Shown here one piece after another: positions 1-7,194 of a stretch of 64,000 nucleotides of DNA. A program made the position numbers and the translations under genes. This stretch comes from Proteus cibi (GTDB lineage: Bacteria > Pseudomonadota > Gammaproteobacteria > Enterobacterales > Enterobacteriaceae). The stretch lies in assembly GCF_003144405.1 (NCBI RefSeq), contig NZ_PENW01000010.1:124001-188000 (forward strand). Direction: 5' to 3'. Below the pieces are notes generated by a model. The model saw nothing but the letters and a program-made list of their open reading frames with translations, had not been told where the DNA came from and did no database searches. Within the stretch, counting starts at the first letter, position 1. Each line of letters opens with the position of its first letter.

Positions 1-224
1 AAATAAACAGGCTGAGCTGACTGAAAAATAGAGCCATTAGGTGCAGGTGCTGTTGGTGCCGTTGGAACCGCCGTGGTGTTACCTTCTACCAACGGTTTTT
101 TAGGTATATGTGCGCATCCCGCCAGTGTCAGTACCAACAGGGCGGTACCTAAACGTTGATGACGACGCCATCTGACACTAAGCTTTCTTGCCCCAGAATT
201 GTCAGTAATGACCTTTGTATCCAT
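1..224 (-). CDS. flgH: FlgH, flagellar L-ring lipoprotein (partial, N-terminus only)
   Basis: The first 74 codons of FlgH, which forms the outer-membrane L-ring around the flagellar rod; the rest lies outside the window. Reading leftward from the ATG at 222-224, a basic N-terminus is followed by a hydrophobic stretch and the lipobox LAGC, so the protein should be processed by signal peptidase II and lipidated on that Cys. Downstream the NGSIFQSAQP segment matches the start of mature enterobacterial FlgH. It lies just downstream of flgG on the same strand, as in the enteric flgBCDEFGHIJ operon. The N-terminal extension before the signal is somewhat longer than in E. coli. Confidence 0.93.
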   Translation of the reverse strand, partial: MDTKVITDNSGARKLSVRWRRHQRLGTALLVLTLAGCAHIPKKPLVEGNTTAVPTAPTAPAPNGSIFQSAQPVY

Positions 225-247
225 CTTCGATACTCTTTTAGTAATAC

Positions 248-271
248 GCCTGACAGGAAACCCTGTCAGGC
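248..271 (-). other. Intergenic hairpin between flgG and flgH
   Basis: A perfect 10-bp inverted repeat (GCCTGACAGG / CCTGTCAGGC, 4-nt loop) sits in the 63-nt gap between flgG and flgH. No T-run follows on either strand, so it is more likely an mRNA-stability or processing hairpin inside the operon than a terminator. Confidence 0.5.
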
Positions 272-287
272 TAATGAACAAACGAAA

Positions 288-1070
288 TTAGAGTTGCGTT
301 AGTTTCTGTAACATCTGATCAGATGTTGAAATCGCTTTACTGTTAATTTCATAAGCACGTTGAGTCTGGATCATATTGACCAGCTCTTCAGCTACGTTAA
401 CGTTAGAGGTTTCAACATATCCCTGATACAACAAGCCTGCGCCGTTGATACCTGGGGCATTTTCAGTTGGTGCGCCAGAACTTGCGGTTTCTAAGTACAA
501 GTTTTCACCGACACTTTCTAATCCGCTGTCATTAATAAAGGTTGTTAGCGTCAATTGCCCCACTTGTTGTGGCGCAGGATCACCTTCAATCTCAACACTT
601 ACAGTACCATCACGACCAATCATGACCTTCTTCGCCGTTTCAGGCAGAATGATTGCCGGAACAACTTGGAAACCACTGGTTGTCACTAATTGCCCATTTT
701 GATCCATTTGAAAAGAACCATCACGAGTATAAGCATCCGTACCATCAGGCAATTGAACATGGAAAAAACCTTGTCCTTTAATCGCCACATCACGAGTACC
801 GTTTGTTTGAGCCAAGTTACCTTGACTATGTAAACGCTCAGTAGCAACAGGACGAACACCGGTACCAATTTGTAAACCTGACGGTGCATTCGTCTGTTCT
901 GATGTCATTGCACCCGGTTGACGGATCGTTTGATACAGTAAATCTTCGAAAACCGCACGCTGGCGTTTAAAACCATTGGTGCTGACGTTTGCGAGGTTGT
1001 TGGAAATCACATCCATGTTTGTCTGTTGTGCATCCAACCCAGTTTTAGCAATCCATAAAGAACGGATCAT
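288..1070 (-). CDS. flgG: FlgG, distal rod protein
   Basis: 260 aa, the family's normal length. FlgG polymerises the distal rod of the flagellar axle, joining the proximal rod to the hook. The N-terminal flagellar basal-body rod motif ([26 protein letters not shown], about residues 10-35) and the C-terminal domain ([30 protein letters not shown]) are intact; these two ends pair as coiled coils in the assembled rod. It has no signal peptide, as expected for a type III export substrate. It follows flgF by 19 nt and precedes flgH in the flgB-H operon. Confidence 0.97.
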   Translation of the reverse strand: MIRSLWIAKTGLDAQQTNMDVISNNLANVSTNGFKRQRAVFEDLLYQTIRQPGAMTSEQTNAPSGLQIGTGVRPVATERLHSQGNLAQTNGTRDVAIKGQGFFHVQLPDGTDAYTRDGSFQMDQNGQLVTTSGFQVVPAIILPETAKKVMIGRDGTVSVEIEGDPAPQQVGQLTLTTFINDSGLESVGENLYLETASSGAPTENAPGINGAGLLYQGYVETSNVNVAEELVNMIQTQRAYEINSKAISTSDQMLQKLTQL

Positions 1071-1089
1071 GGTTTTCCCCTTACACTAT

Positions 1090-1845
1090 TTAACTCAGTG
1101 ATAGCAATTGGTTAGCGCGTTGCGCGTTATCGTCAGCGCTATGAATAACCTTCATTTGCATTTCGAAACGTCTAGCGTTTGCTATCATATCGACCATGGC
1201 TTCTGCTGGATTAACATTACTGCCTTCTAACACACCAGCTAACACCTTCACGCTATCATCTGCAGGTAATTCCTCACCCGCACGCGCGGTTCCCTTAGGA
1301 GATAAATGGAATAAACCATCATCGCCACGAACTAAGTCGTTTTGCTCTGGTTTTACCATTTTCAAACGACCAATCTGACCCAACATTTTTGGCGGATCAG
1401 TTGGCACATGCGCAGTCACAATACCGTTATTGGCAATACTGACATTTGCTTGAGGAGGTACTTCAATCGCACCGTTATCCCCCATTAACAAACGTCCTTG
1501 TACCATCAACATGCCGTCAGCGTTACGTTGGATATTCCCGTTTCGAGTATAGGCTTCAGTACCATCTTCAAGTTGAACCGCTAGATAGCCGTTATCACTT
1601 AAAGCAACATCCATTGATCTGCCGGTATAGTTCATCGTTCCTTGACTCTGATCGCTACCTGGCGTTGAGGCGACCGTGAGTGTACGAGTCGGTAAGGTAT
1701 CGCCATTGACAGGTACGGCTCGCATTGCACTAAGCTGCGCTTTGAATCCCGGCGTTGATGCGTTTGCTAAGTTGTTCGCCACGACCGCTTGATTTTCCAT
1801 CGAGTGTCTGGCGCCGCCCATCGCGGTATAAATCACATGATCCAT
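1090..1845 (-). CDS. flgF: FlgF, proximal rod protein
   Basis: 251 aa. Proximal-rod component of the flagellar basal body, exported by the FlhAB gate. It carries the rod-family N-terminal motif (residues about 15-40, NQAVVANNLANASTPGFKAQ) and the C-terminal rod domain (LEGSNVNPAEAMVDMIANARRFEMQMKVI). The middle segment shares the bbr pattern with FlgG (YTRNGNIQRN). It lies 21 nt after flgE and 19 nt before flgG, consistent with one transcript. Confidence 0.97.
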   Translation of the reverse strand: MDHVIYTAMGGARHSMENQAVVANNLANASTPGFKAQLSAMRAVPVNGDTLPTRTLTVASTPGSDQSQGTMNYTGRSMDVALSDNGYLAVQLEDGTEAYTRNGNIQRNADGMLMVQGRLLMGDNGAIEVPPQANVSIANNGIVTAHVPTDPPKMLGQIGRLKMVKPEQNDLVRGDDGLFHLSPKGTARAGEELPADDSVKVLAGVLEGSNVNPAEAMVDMIANARRFEMQMKVIHSADDNAQRANQLLSLS

Positions 1846-1866
1846 AACAGATTATTTCCGGCGTTA

Positions 1867-3087
1867 TTAGCGCAAGCTAACCAGAGTCTGCAGGATCTGA
1901 TCCTGAGTCTTGATGGTTTGTGCGTTTGATTGATAGTTACGTTGAGCAACGATCATATTGACTAACTCTTGGCTCATATCCACGTTAGACGCTTCTAATG
2001 CGTTATTGGTTAATTTGCCGAATACACCCGCGCCTGCAACACCGACGATTGGTGAACCTGAACCGTTAGTTTCAGACCACATGTTGTCGCCTTGTGAACT
2101 TAAACCGCCTGGGTTTGCAAAGTTAGCTAATGCGATTTGACCAACGATTTGACTTTGCTGGTTTGAATAAGTCGCCATGATTGAGCCATCTTGCTCAATA
2201 CGGAAGTTGGTGAATTCACCCGCTTGGTAACCGTTTTGTGCCAGTTTAGATACGCTTGATTCGGCAACTTTTTGCTGAGTACTGCCGGTAAAGTTCATCG
2301 CCATATCCATAGGTTGTGAACCTTTATAAGATGCAGCTTTAAAGTTAGCCATCGTTGTAGCAGCTTCATCTAATACGCCGTTATTTTTATAAACAAGCTT
2401 ACCTAGCTTTTGAGCTGCTTCGCCGGTAGTAGTGTCTTGAGCATGAACTTCCCATTCATTATCTTTGGTTTTAACAAAGAATAAGTTCAGGTTATGTTCA
2501 TTACCTAAGCTATCGTAGGTGGTAACGTTGGTGCTGAAGTTATAAGAGTCGTTATCTTTAGGATCAAACGCATGGGTCGTTGGGTCAATTGGCTCTTCAG
2601 CAGAGTTCAAGTTAACCGTCATATCCATTTTATCTGTTGCGCTAGCGTTCATCATATCGGTAGGAATAACGATAGGTGTTGGTGTTGCCCCTTTTTGTAC
2701 TACGTTCTTACCATCAACACTTTGTACTGGATAACCTGTTACACGCATACCTTGCATATTCGTCAGGAAACCGTTTTTATCTTTACCGAATTCACCATTA
2801 CGTGAATAGAAAACGCCACCGTTTTGATCTTCAATACGGAAAAAACCACCGCCAGAAATTGCCACGTCAGTTGGGCGATTAGTGGTAGTGATACTACCGT
2901 CTTTAAAGTTTTGGCTAATACCTGATACTTTAACACCTAGACCAGCACCAGAACCGGCGAAAACGTCAGCAAAAGAGACCGTTGCGCCTTTAAAACCGTA
3001 GGTTGCGGAGTTAGAAATATTGTTACCGATAGTATCTAAGTTAGCGGCTGCTGCGTTTAAACCACTTACTGCTTGTGAAAAGGACAT
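1867..3087 (-). CDS. flgE: FlgE, flagellar hook protein
   Basis: 406 aa, close to the enterobacterial FlgE length. It forms the flexible hook linking motor to filament; it is capped by FlgD during assembly. N-terminal rod/hook motif NLDTIGNNISNSATYGFKGA (about 17-36), central hook domains, and a C-terminal domain (LEASNVDMSQELVNMIVAQRNYQSNAQTIKTQDQIL). The ATG at 3085-3087 is preceded by a GGAGGG-type ribosome-binding site. flgD lies immediately upstream. Confidence 0.97.
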   Translation of the reverse strand: MSFSQAVSGLNAAAANLDTIGNNISNSATYGFKGATVSFADVFAGSGAGLGVKVSGISQNFKDGSITTTNRPTDVAISGGGFFRIEDQNGGVFYSRNGEFGKDKNGFLTNMQGMRVTGYPVQSVDGKNVVQKGATPTPIVIPTDMMNASATDKMDMTVNLNSAEEPIDPTTHAFDPKDNDSYNFSTNVTTYDSLGNEHNLNLFFVKTKDNEWEVHAQDTTTGEAAQKLGKLVYKNNGVLDEAATTMANFKAASYKGSQPMDMAMNFTGSTQQKVAESSVSKLAQNGYQAGEFTNFRIEQDGSIMATYSNQQSQIVGQIALANFANPGGLSSQGDNMWSETNGSGSPIVGVAGAGVFGKLTNNALEASNVDMSQELVNMIVAQRNYQSNAQTIKTQDQILQTLVSLR

Positions 3088-3114
3088 GCGCCCTCCAAGT
3101 TGAATATGTGTTAG

Positions 3115-3945
3115 TTAAAGAACCTGACGAATTTCATCCAATGAAACGGTATTACCTAAGCCAACATCAAGGCGGGCACCACCATCCACCATGGACACAC
3201 TATTCACCAGCGCATAATTCAGTGTCTTAACAGGGACCTGAGCATCATTAAGCGTGGCGTTAACGGTAAATTTATAACTGCCTGCTGGAACAGGATTGTC
3301 ATCTTCATCAGTACAATCCCAAGAGAAGTTATAAACATCCGGTAGCATTTTTTTGTCCATTTTGATTGTACGAACGGTAGCACCACTAGCATTAGTGATG
3401 TTTATCGTAAGAGAATCGGTTGGACTGAGTAATTCAAAACCAAAAGGTGTTGAAAAAAGGTGTTCACTGTCAGGCGTATTTGGGTCAGTATCATCTGCTT
3501 TATACGTTCCCATTTGCTGACGTGTTTTTTCATTCTGAGTATCAGGTGTTGGAATGGTGTCATCCCCATCACCGGGTTTTTCAGTGTCACCTTTACCGTC
3601 GGTTGGCTGAAAGACAACAATTTTGTTCCCAGAGACCATGACGCCACGACCAACTAAAGAAGACGCGCGTAACGCCTGACTTTGATCAATCTGCCCAACA
3701 ATGTTATTCACTGTCTTATTCAGTGTTTCAATACCTTCAACGGTTGAAATCTGAGCTAACTGAGAGGTTAACTCATTATTTTGCATTGGGTTTGTTGGGT
3801 CTTGATTTTTCATCTGAGTGATGAGAAGTGTCAGGAAATTCCCTTTAATATCCTCACTACCACTTTTTTTCGTATGGTATGAAGAAGGTGTATCCCCGAT
3901 AATGGTATTATCATAAGGTTCATTCATTGAGGAGGAAATACCCAC
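3115..3945 (-). CDS. flgD: FlgD, hook-cap assembly protein with an extended linker
   Basis: 276 aa. FlgD is the scaffold that caps the growing hook and is discarded after completion. The N-terminal part (residues about 30-70, GNFLTLLITQMKNQDPTNPM followed by NELTSQLAQISTVEGIETLN) is the conserved FlgD signature; the C-terminal FlgD-type Ig/FNIII region includes WDCTDEDDNPVPAGSYKF. It is clearly longer than E. coli FlgD (about 231 aa), mostly because of an acidic Pro/Asp/Gly/Thr-rich insert at about residues 114-164. The insert looks like disordered linker. It lies between flgC (12 nt) and flgE (27 nt) in the operon. Confidence 0.95.
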   Translation of the reverse strand: MGISSSMNEPYDNTIIGDTPSSYHTKKSGSEDIKGNFLTLLITQMKNQDPTNPMQNNELTSQLAQISTVEGIETLNKTVNNIVGQIDQSQALRASSLVGRGVMVSGNKIVVFQPTDGKGDTEKPGDGDDTIPTPDTQNEKTRQQMGTYKADDTDPNTPDSEHLFSTPFGFELLSPTDSLTINITNASGATVRTIKMDKKMLPDVYNFSWDCTDEDDNPVPAGSYKFTVNATLNDAQVPVKTLNYALVNSVSMVDGGARLDVGLGNTVSLDEIRQVL

Positions 3946-3957
3946 AATTTATTCTCC

Positions 3958-4362
3958 CTATTGACCTATCATCAGTGTTTTTTGCATCAGTGATTTTGCC
4001 GTGTTCATCACTTCGACGTTAGCTTGGTAACTTCTTGATGCAGAGATGGTGTTAATCATTTCACCTACAACATCAACATTCGGCATACGTACATACCCTT
4101 TTTCATCAGCGAAAGGATGCCCCGGCTGATATTCCATACGAAAGGGAGCAGGATCATCTACCACTTCAGTGACGCGAACACCGCCAATTTCTTGACCAGC
4201 AGGTGCGTTTACCTGAAAAACAACCTGTTTTGCACGATAAGGGTCGCCATCTGGACCCGCAACACTGTCAGCGTTTGCCATATTGCTGGCACTCACGTTT
4301 AAACGCTGTGATTGCGCTGAAAGTGCTGAACTTGAAATATCGAAAATACTAAATAAAGACAT
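3958..4362 (-). CDS. flgC: FlgC, proximal rod protein
   Basis: 134 aa, the normal length for the proximal rod protein FlgC. The N-terminus has the rod-family motif ([27 protein letters not shown]) and the C-terminus ends with [29 protein letters not shown], the paired helical end of rod subunits. No signal peptide; exported by the flagellar type III apparatus. It sits 10 nt downstream of flgB and 12 nt upstream of flgD. Confidence 0.97.
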   Translation of the reverse strand: MSLFSIFDISSSALSAQSQRLNVSASNMANADSVAGPDGDPYRAKQVVFQVNAPAGQEIGGVRVTEVVDDPAPFRMEYQPGHPFADEKGYVRMPNVDVVGEMINTISASRSYQANVEVMNTAKSLMQKTLMIGQ

Positions 4363-4372
4363 GCTCTTTACC

Positions 4373-4783
4373 CTACTGTTGCAATACAGCCATCATGCTT
4401 TTAACTTGCGAGTTAATAAATGTCACATCAGCCTGATACTTAAGGCTATTGTCAGCAAAATTACTACGTTCCATATCCATATCCACGGTATTACCGTCCA
4501 TCGCCGTTTGGTGAGGCACGCGATATAGTAAGTCCGCTTCTAAGCGATAACCGGGTTTGATTGGGATATGGCGCTCTGATGTCATCGCCAATTGCATGCC
4601 ATAACTACCAGCACGCCCGTTTTCAATGGTTTTCTTCAATTCAGAAGCAAAATCAATATCACGAGCCTGAAAGCCTGGGGTATCTGCGTTAGCGATATTC
4701 GCAGCGAGAATTTCTTGGCGTTTATTGCGTATTGAGAGCGCTTCTTGTTGAAAATGAAACGTATTTTCTAATTTATCGAGCAT
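4373..4783 (-). CDS. flgB: FlgB, proximal rod protein
   Basis: 136 aa. FlgB is the first gene of the rod/hook operon and forms the base of the proximal rod next to the MS ring. The rod-family motif is at residues about 22-42 ([20 protein letters not shown]), and the C-terminal helix ([25 protein letters not shown]) is typical. Divergent from flgA; the 209-bp gap holds the shared control region. Confidence 0.96.
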   Translation of the reverse strand: MLDKLENTFHFQQEALSIRNKRQEILAANIANADTPGFQARDIDFASELKKTIENGRAGSYGMQLAMTSERHIPIKPGYRLEADLLYRVPHQTAMDGNTVDMDMERSNFADNSLKYQADVTFINSQVKSMMAVLQQ

Positions 4784-4874
4784 CTTCTATCCTTGGTGGC
4801 TAAGCCACTTACCTCAGCTGATAAAACAATTTCAGTTGACAGAATAAACGCTCAAAAAAAAGATGATTGGAGGA

Positions 4875-4905
4875 ATAGGCGTAAATTGGATTGCTATTTA
4901 TGCGT
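4875..4905. promoter_or_regulatory. Candidate FlhD4C2-type inverted repeat between flgB and flgA
   Basis: Within the flgB/flgA divergent spacer, GCGTAAAT (4879-4886) and ATTTATGC (4896-4903) form an imperfect inverted repeat with a 9-nt spacer. FlhD4C2 boxes are AT-cored inverted repeats of this general design, and flgA and flgB are classical class II targets. The match to the published consensus is loose, so this is an inference from position and symmetry. Confidence 0.35.
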
Positions 4906-4992
4906 TTAAGGCGTGCAAAGTCGATGTACACTGTTGTTGCTAAATAATGACAAACGCACAATTAGCATCAACTCTGTAAGGTGATACAAATT

Positions 4993-5649
4993 ATGGTAGT
5001 TAGAACTCTTATCGGTCTATTTTCTTTTTTCTTTATGGTGAATGTGAGTATCGCGAAATCACTCCCTGAAGAACTACAAGATTTCTTTGTCGCGCTTCAC
5101 CAACAAGGCGATAAAGTGACGGTGACAGTTTTAACACCGGAAGATAAATGGCCGGTCTGCCAAACACAAGAAATCCAACGTCATGCTGGCTCTCGTAATT
5201 GGGGACGTCTTTCAATCCCCATTCAGTGTGATAAGCAACGTCGTTTTATTCAAATAGATGTTAGCGTGAATGGTAAATATTTAATCGCCAAAAAAGACAT
5301 TAATCGTGATGACATTATTGAAACTTCTGCCGTTAGTATGGCAACGGGCGAATTAGAAAAATTACCTTACGATGTATTACGTGATCCCGCATTAATTAAG
5401 AATGCAATCGCAATGCGACAAATATCCGCAGGAAAGCCTTTAACCTCTACAATGGTTCGTCGTCCTTGGGCTATTTTAGCGGGACAAACAGTCACCGTAT
5501 TTGCACAAGGCCCCCACTTTCAAATCCGTTATGAAGGTAAAGCAATAAACAATGCTGTTGCCAATGAAACCATTCGAGTCAGAGTGAAATCAGGTCAAAT
5601 CGTCACCGGTGAAGCACTTGAAAACGGCTCTGTACGCATCCCCCTTTAA
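4993..5649 (+). CDS. flgA: FlgA, periplasmic P-ring assembly chaperone
   Basis: 218 aa from the chosen ATG. FlgA assists assembly of the FlgI P-ring in the periplasm. A hydrophobic N-terminal signal (LIGLFSFFFMVNVSIA) is followed by the mature protein; the C-terminal SAF-like region includes KKDINRDDIIETSAVSMATGELEKLPYDVL, RQISAGKPLTSTMVR and a final domain with AKGQ-like turns, typical of FlgA. A GTG at 4981 is in frame, but AAGGTG at 4979-4984 is well placed as the ribosome-binding site for the ATG at 4993. Divergent from flgB. Confidence 0.93.
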   Translation: MVVRTLIGLFSFFFMVNVSIAKSLPEELQDFFVALHQQGDKVTVTVLTPEDKWPVCQTQEIQRHAGSRNWGRLSIPIQCDKQRRFIQIDVSVNGKYLIAKKDINRDDIIETSAVSMATGELEKLPYDVLRDPALIKNAIAMRQISAGKPLTSTMVRRPWAILAGQTVTVFAQGPHFQIRYEGKAINNAVANETIRVRVKSGQIVTGEALENGSVRIPL

Positions 5650-5750
5650 TAGATAAAAAAGCTGATAAGCAGAATAAGCCCCTATTGAATTGCTTGTTAG
5701 CCGTTTCAGTTATGGCAAATCAAAGTAAACTCTCTTTGTGTTACATTTTT

Positions 5751-5986
5751 TACTCTAAATAATTTAAGTTGTAGCTAGGCGATTATTTAAAGCATCACGA
5801 GTAAATACTCTAAATAGTTTAAGTTGTAGCTAGGCGGCAAATGAATGAGTCGCTAGGAGCATACATAAGTATGTGACGAGTGCGAATGAATGTAGCCAAC
5901 AACGCTACAGCTTAAAGTATGACGAGTAGTGTGACGAGTGCGAATGAATGCAGTAAACAACGCTACAGCTTAAAGTATGACGAGTA
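5751..5986. repeat. Composite palindromic intergenic repeat with duplicated arms
   Basis: The flgA-flgM gap (5650-6114) holds no gene but a structured repeat. A 31-bp left arm (TACTCTAAATA.TTTAAGTTG...) occurs at 5751-5781 and 5806-5836. A right arm of about 56 bp (starts GTGACGAGTGCGAATGAATG, ends TATGACGAGTA) occurs at 5873-5928 and 5931-5986. The end of the right arm is roughly the reverse complement of the left arm (GTTGTAGC / GCTACAGC with TACTC / GAGTA termini). It looks like a non-autonomous dispersed repeat of Morganellaceae genomes whose ends were internally duplicated. I do not assign it to a named family. Confidence 0.75.
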
Positions 5987-5998
5987 TAACGAGTAAAT

Positions 5999-6025
5999 TA
6001 AAGTTTCTGATTTTATAGCCGATAT
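5999..6025 (+). promoter_or_regulatory. Sigma-28 (FliA) promoter of flgMN
   Basis: TAAAGTTT (5999-6006), an 11-nt spacer, then GCCGATAT (6018-6025): one mismatch from the FliA consensus TAAAGTTT-N11-GCCGATAA. It lies 90 nt upstream of flgM, just right of the repeat block. It makes flgMN a class III transcript, consistent with the known feedback between FlgM and sigma-28. Confidence 0.93.
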
Positions 6026-6114
6026 AAAGAAGCAAGATGATAGGCGAAAACACATAGGTTGTTTTACAATGGCTTCATCTGACTATTAATTGATGCCTAA
6101 CAAAGGATTTTCCT

Positions 6115-6414
6115 ATGAGTATTGAACGCGCGAATCCACTACTTCCGATTAATGCGATTGCACAACGTAACCCAAGTGAAATCACTCAGGGCTCTCGTAA
6201 ATCGGGAACAACTGAACAAAAAACTGCAACAGGCGACACTTCTGTAAAGCTGAGTGAAGCGCAGAAAAAACTTGTTCAACCTGGAAATAAAGATATTAAC
6301 GTTGAGAAAGTTGCTCGCTTAAAAGAAGCAATTGCCAACGGAACATTAACCATGGACAGCGGTAAAATTGCGGACGCTCTTTTCCGTGAAGCTGCTGAAA
6401 GCATAACTCAATAA
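6115..6414 (+). CDS. flgM: FlgM, anti-sigma-28 factor
   Basis: 99 aa, the usual length. FlgM binds FliA (sigma-28) and blocks late flagellar gene expression until it is exported through the completed hook-basal body. The N-terminus MSIERANPLLPINAI is the family's export/early segment, and the C-terminal half (VKLSEAQKKLVQ...INVEKVARLKEAIANGTLTMDSGKIADALF) is the sigma-28-binding helical region. A good AAAGGA ribosome-binding site precedes the ATG. It is preceded by a sigma-28 promoter at 5999-6025 and followed 6 nt later by flgN. Confidence 0.96.
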   Translation: MSIERANPLLPINAIAQRNPSEITQGSRKSGTTEQKTATGDTSVKLSEAQKKLVQPGNKDINVEKVARLKEAIANGTLTMDSGKIADALFREAAESITQ

Positions 6415-6420
6415 TATTTA

Positions 6421-6867
6421 ATGATTATGATGGAAGAACTCCGCCAGACTTTAGATCTTCAATTATCACAGCTTAATACCATTGCGGGTATTTTACGTGC
6501 TGAACAGCAGTTATTATGCGCAGGTAATATTGATATCAATGCCCTGCACGAAGTCACTGAACAGAAGAATTTTGTCTTGTCGGCTTTAGGTCATACGGAC
6601 CAACAGCGCCATACGCTAAGCCAACAAGCCGGTGTAGAAAAACCTTATACAGGGTTACCGTTTTTATCTGATTTATGGACACAGATAATAGACATCACGG
6701 CGGAGTTAAGATATCTGAATCAACATAACGGATTACTACTCGAGCAACATATCTCTCGTAATAGTGATGCTATCCGTTTTTTGCAAAAGAACCACAGCCC
6801 AACCCTTTATGGTTCTGATGGGCAAGCACAGCGTTCAACACTGGCTGGGCGTAAAATTCAGGTTTAG
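6421..6867 (+). CDS. flgN: FlgN, export chaperone for hook-filament junction proteins
   Basis: 148 aa. FlgN is the cytoplasmic chaperone of FlgK and FlgL and also influences FlgM translation in enterics. The protein is mostly alpha-helical with the FlgN-family heptad-like pattern LRQTLDLQLSQLNTIAGILRAEQQLL near the start and EQKNFVLSALGHTDQQRHTL. Three start codons are possible (6421, 6427, 6430); none has a strong ribosome-binding site, which suggests coupling to flgM 6 nt upstream. Ended by the terminator at 6901-6929. Confidence 0.9.
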   Translation: MIMMEELRQTLDLQLSQLNTIAGILRAEQQLLCAGNIDINALHEVTEQKNFVLSALGHTDQQRHTLSQQAGVEKPYTGLPFLSDLWTQIIDITAELRYLNQHNGLLLEQHISRNSDAIRFLQKNHSPTLYGSDGQAQRSTLAGRKIQV

Positions 6868-6900
6868 ATTTTCTTGATAATTATCAGAATTCACACGATA

Positions 6901-6929
6901 CGCCATCAATATTGATGGCGTTTTGTTTT
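6901..6929 (+). terminator. Intrinsic terminator after flgN
   Basis: CGCCATCAAT/ATTGATGGCG forms a perfect 20-bp palindrome at 6901-6920 followed by TTTTGTTTT. It is correctly oriented and placed 34 nt after the flgN stop. Confidence 0.85.
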
Positions 6930-7132
6930 GGCTGATAAAACACCCTTCACTTTAAGTCACCAACACATCACACAGCACTATTATCTATCCTCTTTTTGTG
7001 CCACACCATTACCGCACCTTTTCATCACACGCTAAGCTACCGATTTATTGATAAACCTACTCTCTCCCTTTGCTGTAAGTAAACAACCTACACCTCTCTC
7101 TAGCGTATCGCCTCTTTCCGTTTTATTAGCCT
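6930..7132. other. Gap between convergent flgN and flhA; no flhE
   Basis: Only the two facing terminators are recognisable in the 327-nt flgN-flhA gap. In many enterics flhE follows flhA; no FlhE-like reading frame is present here, so flhE is either absent or elsewhere. Confidence 0.6.
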
Positions 7133-7162
7133 ATAAAAAAGGCCACTGAATAAAGTGACCTT
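7133..7162 (-). terminator. Intrinsic terminator after flhA
   Basis: On the minus strand GGTCACT-TTATTC-AGTGGCC is followed by TTTTTTA, about 35 nt past the flhA stop. Confidence 0.85.
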
Positions 7163-7194
7163 AACGTTAGACAATGGTATCTCAGCAAGAATGA

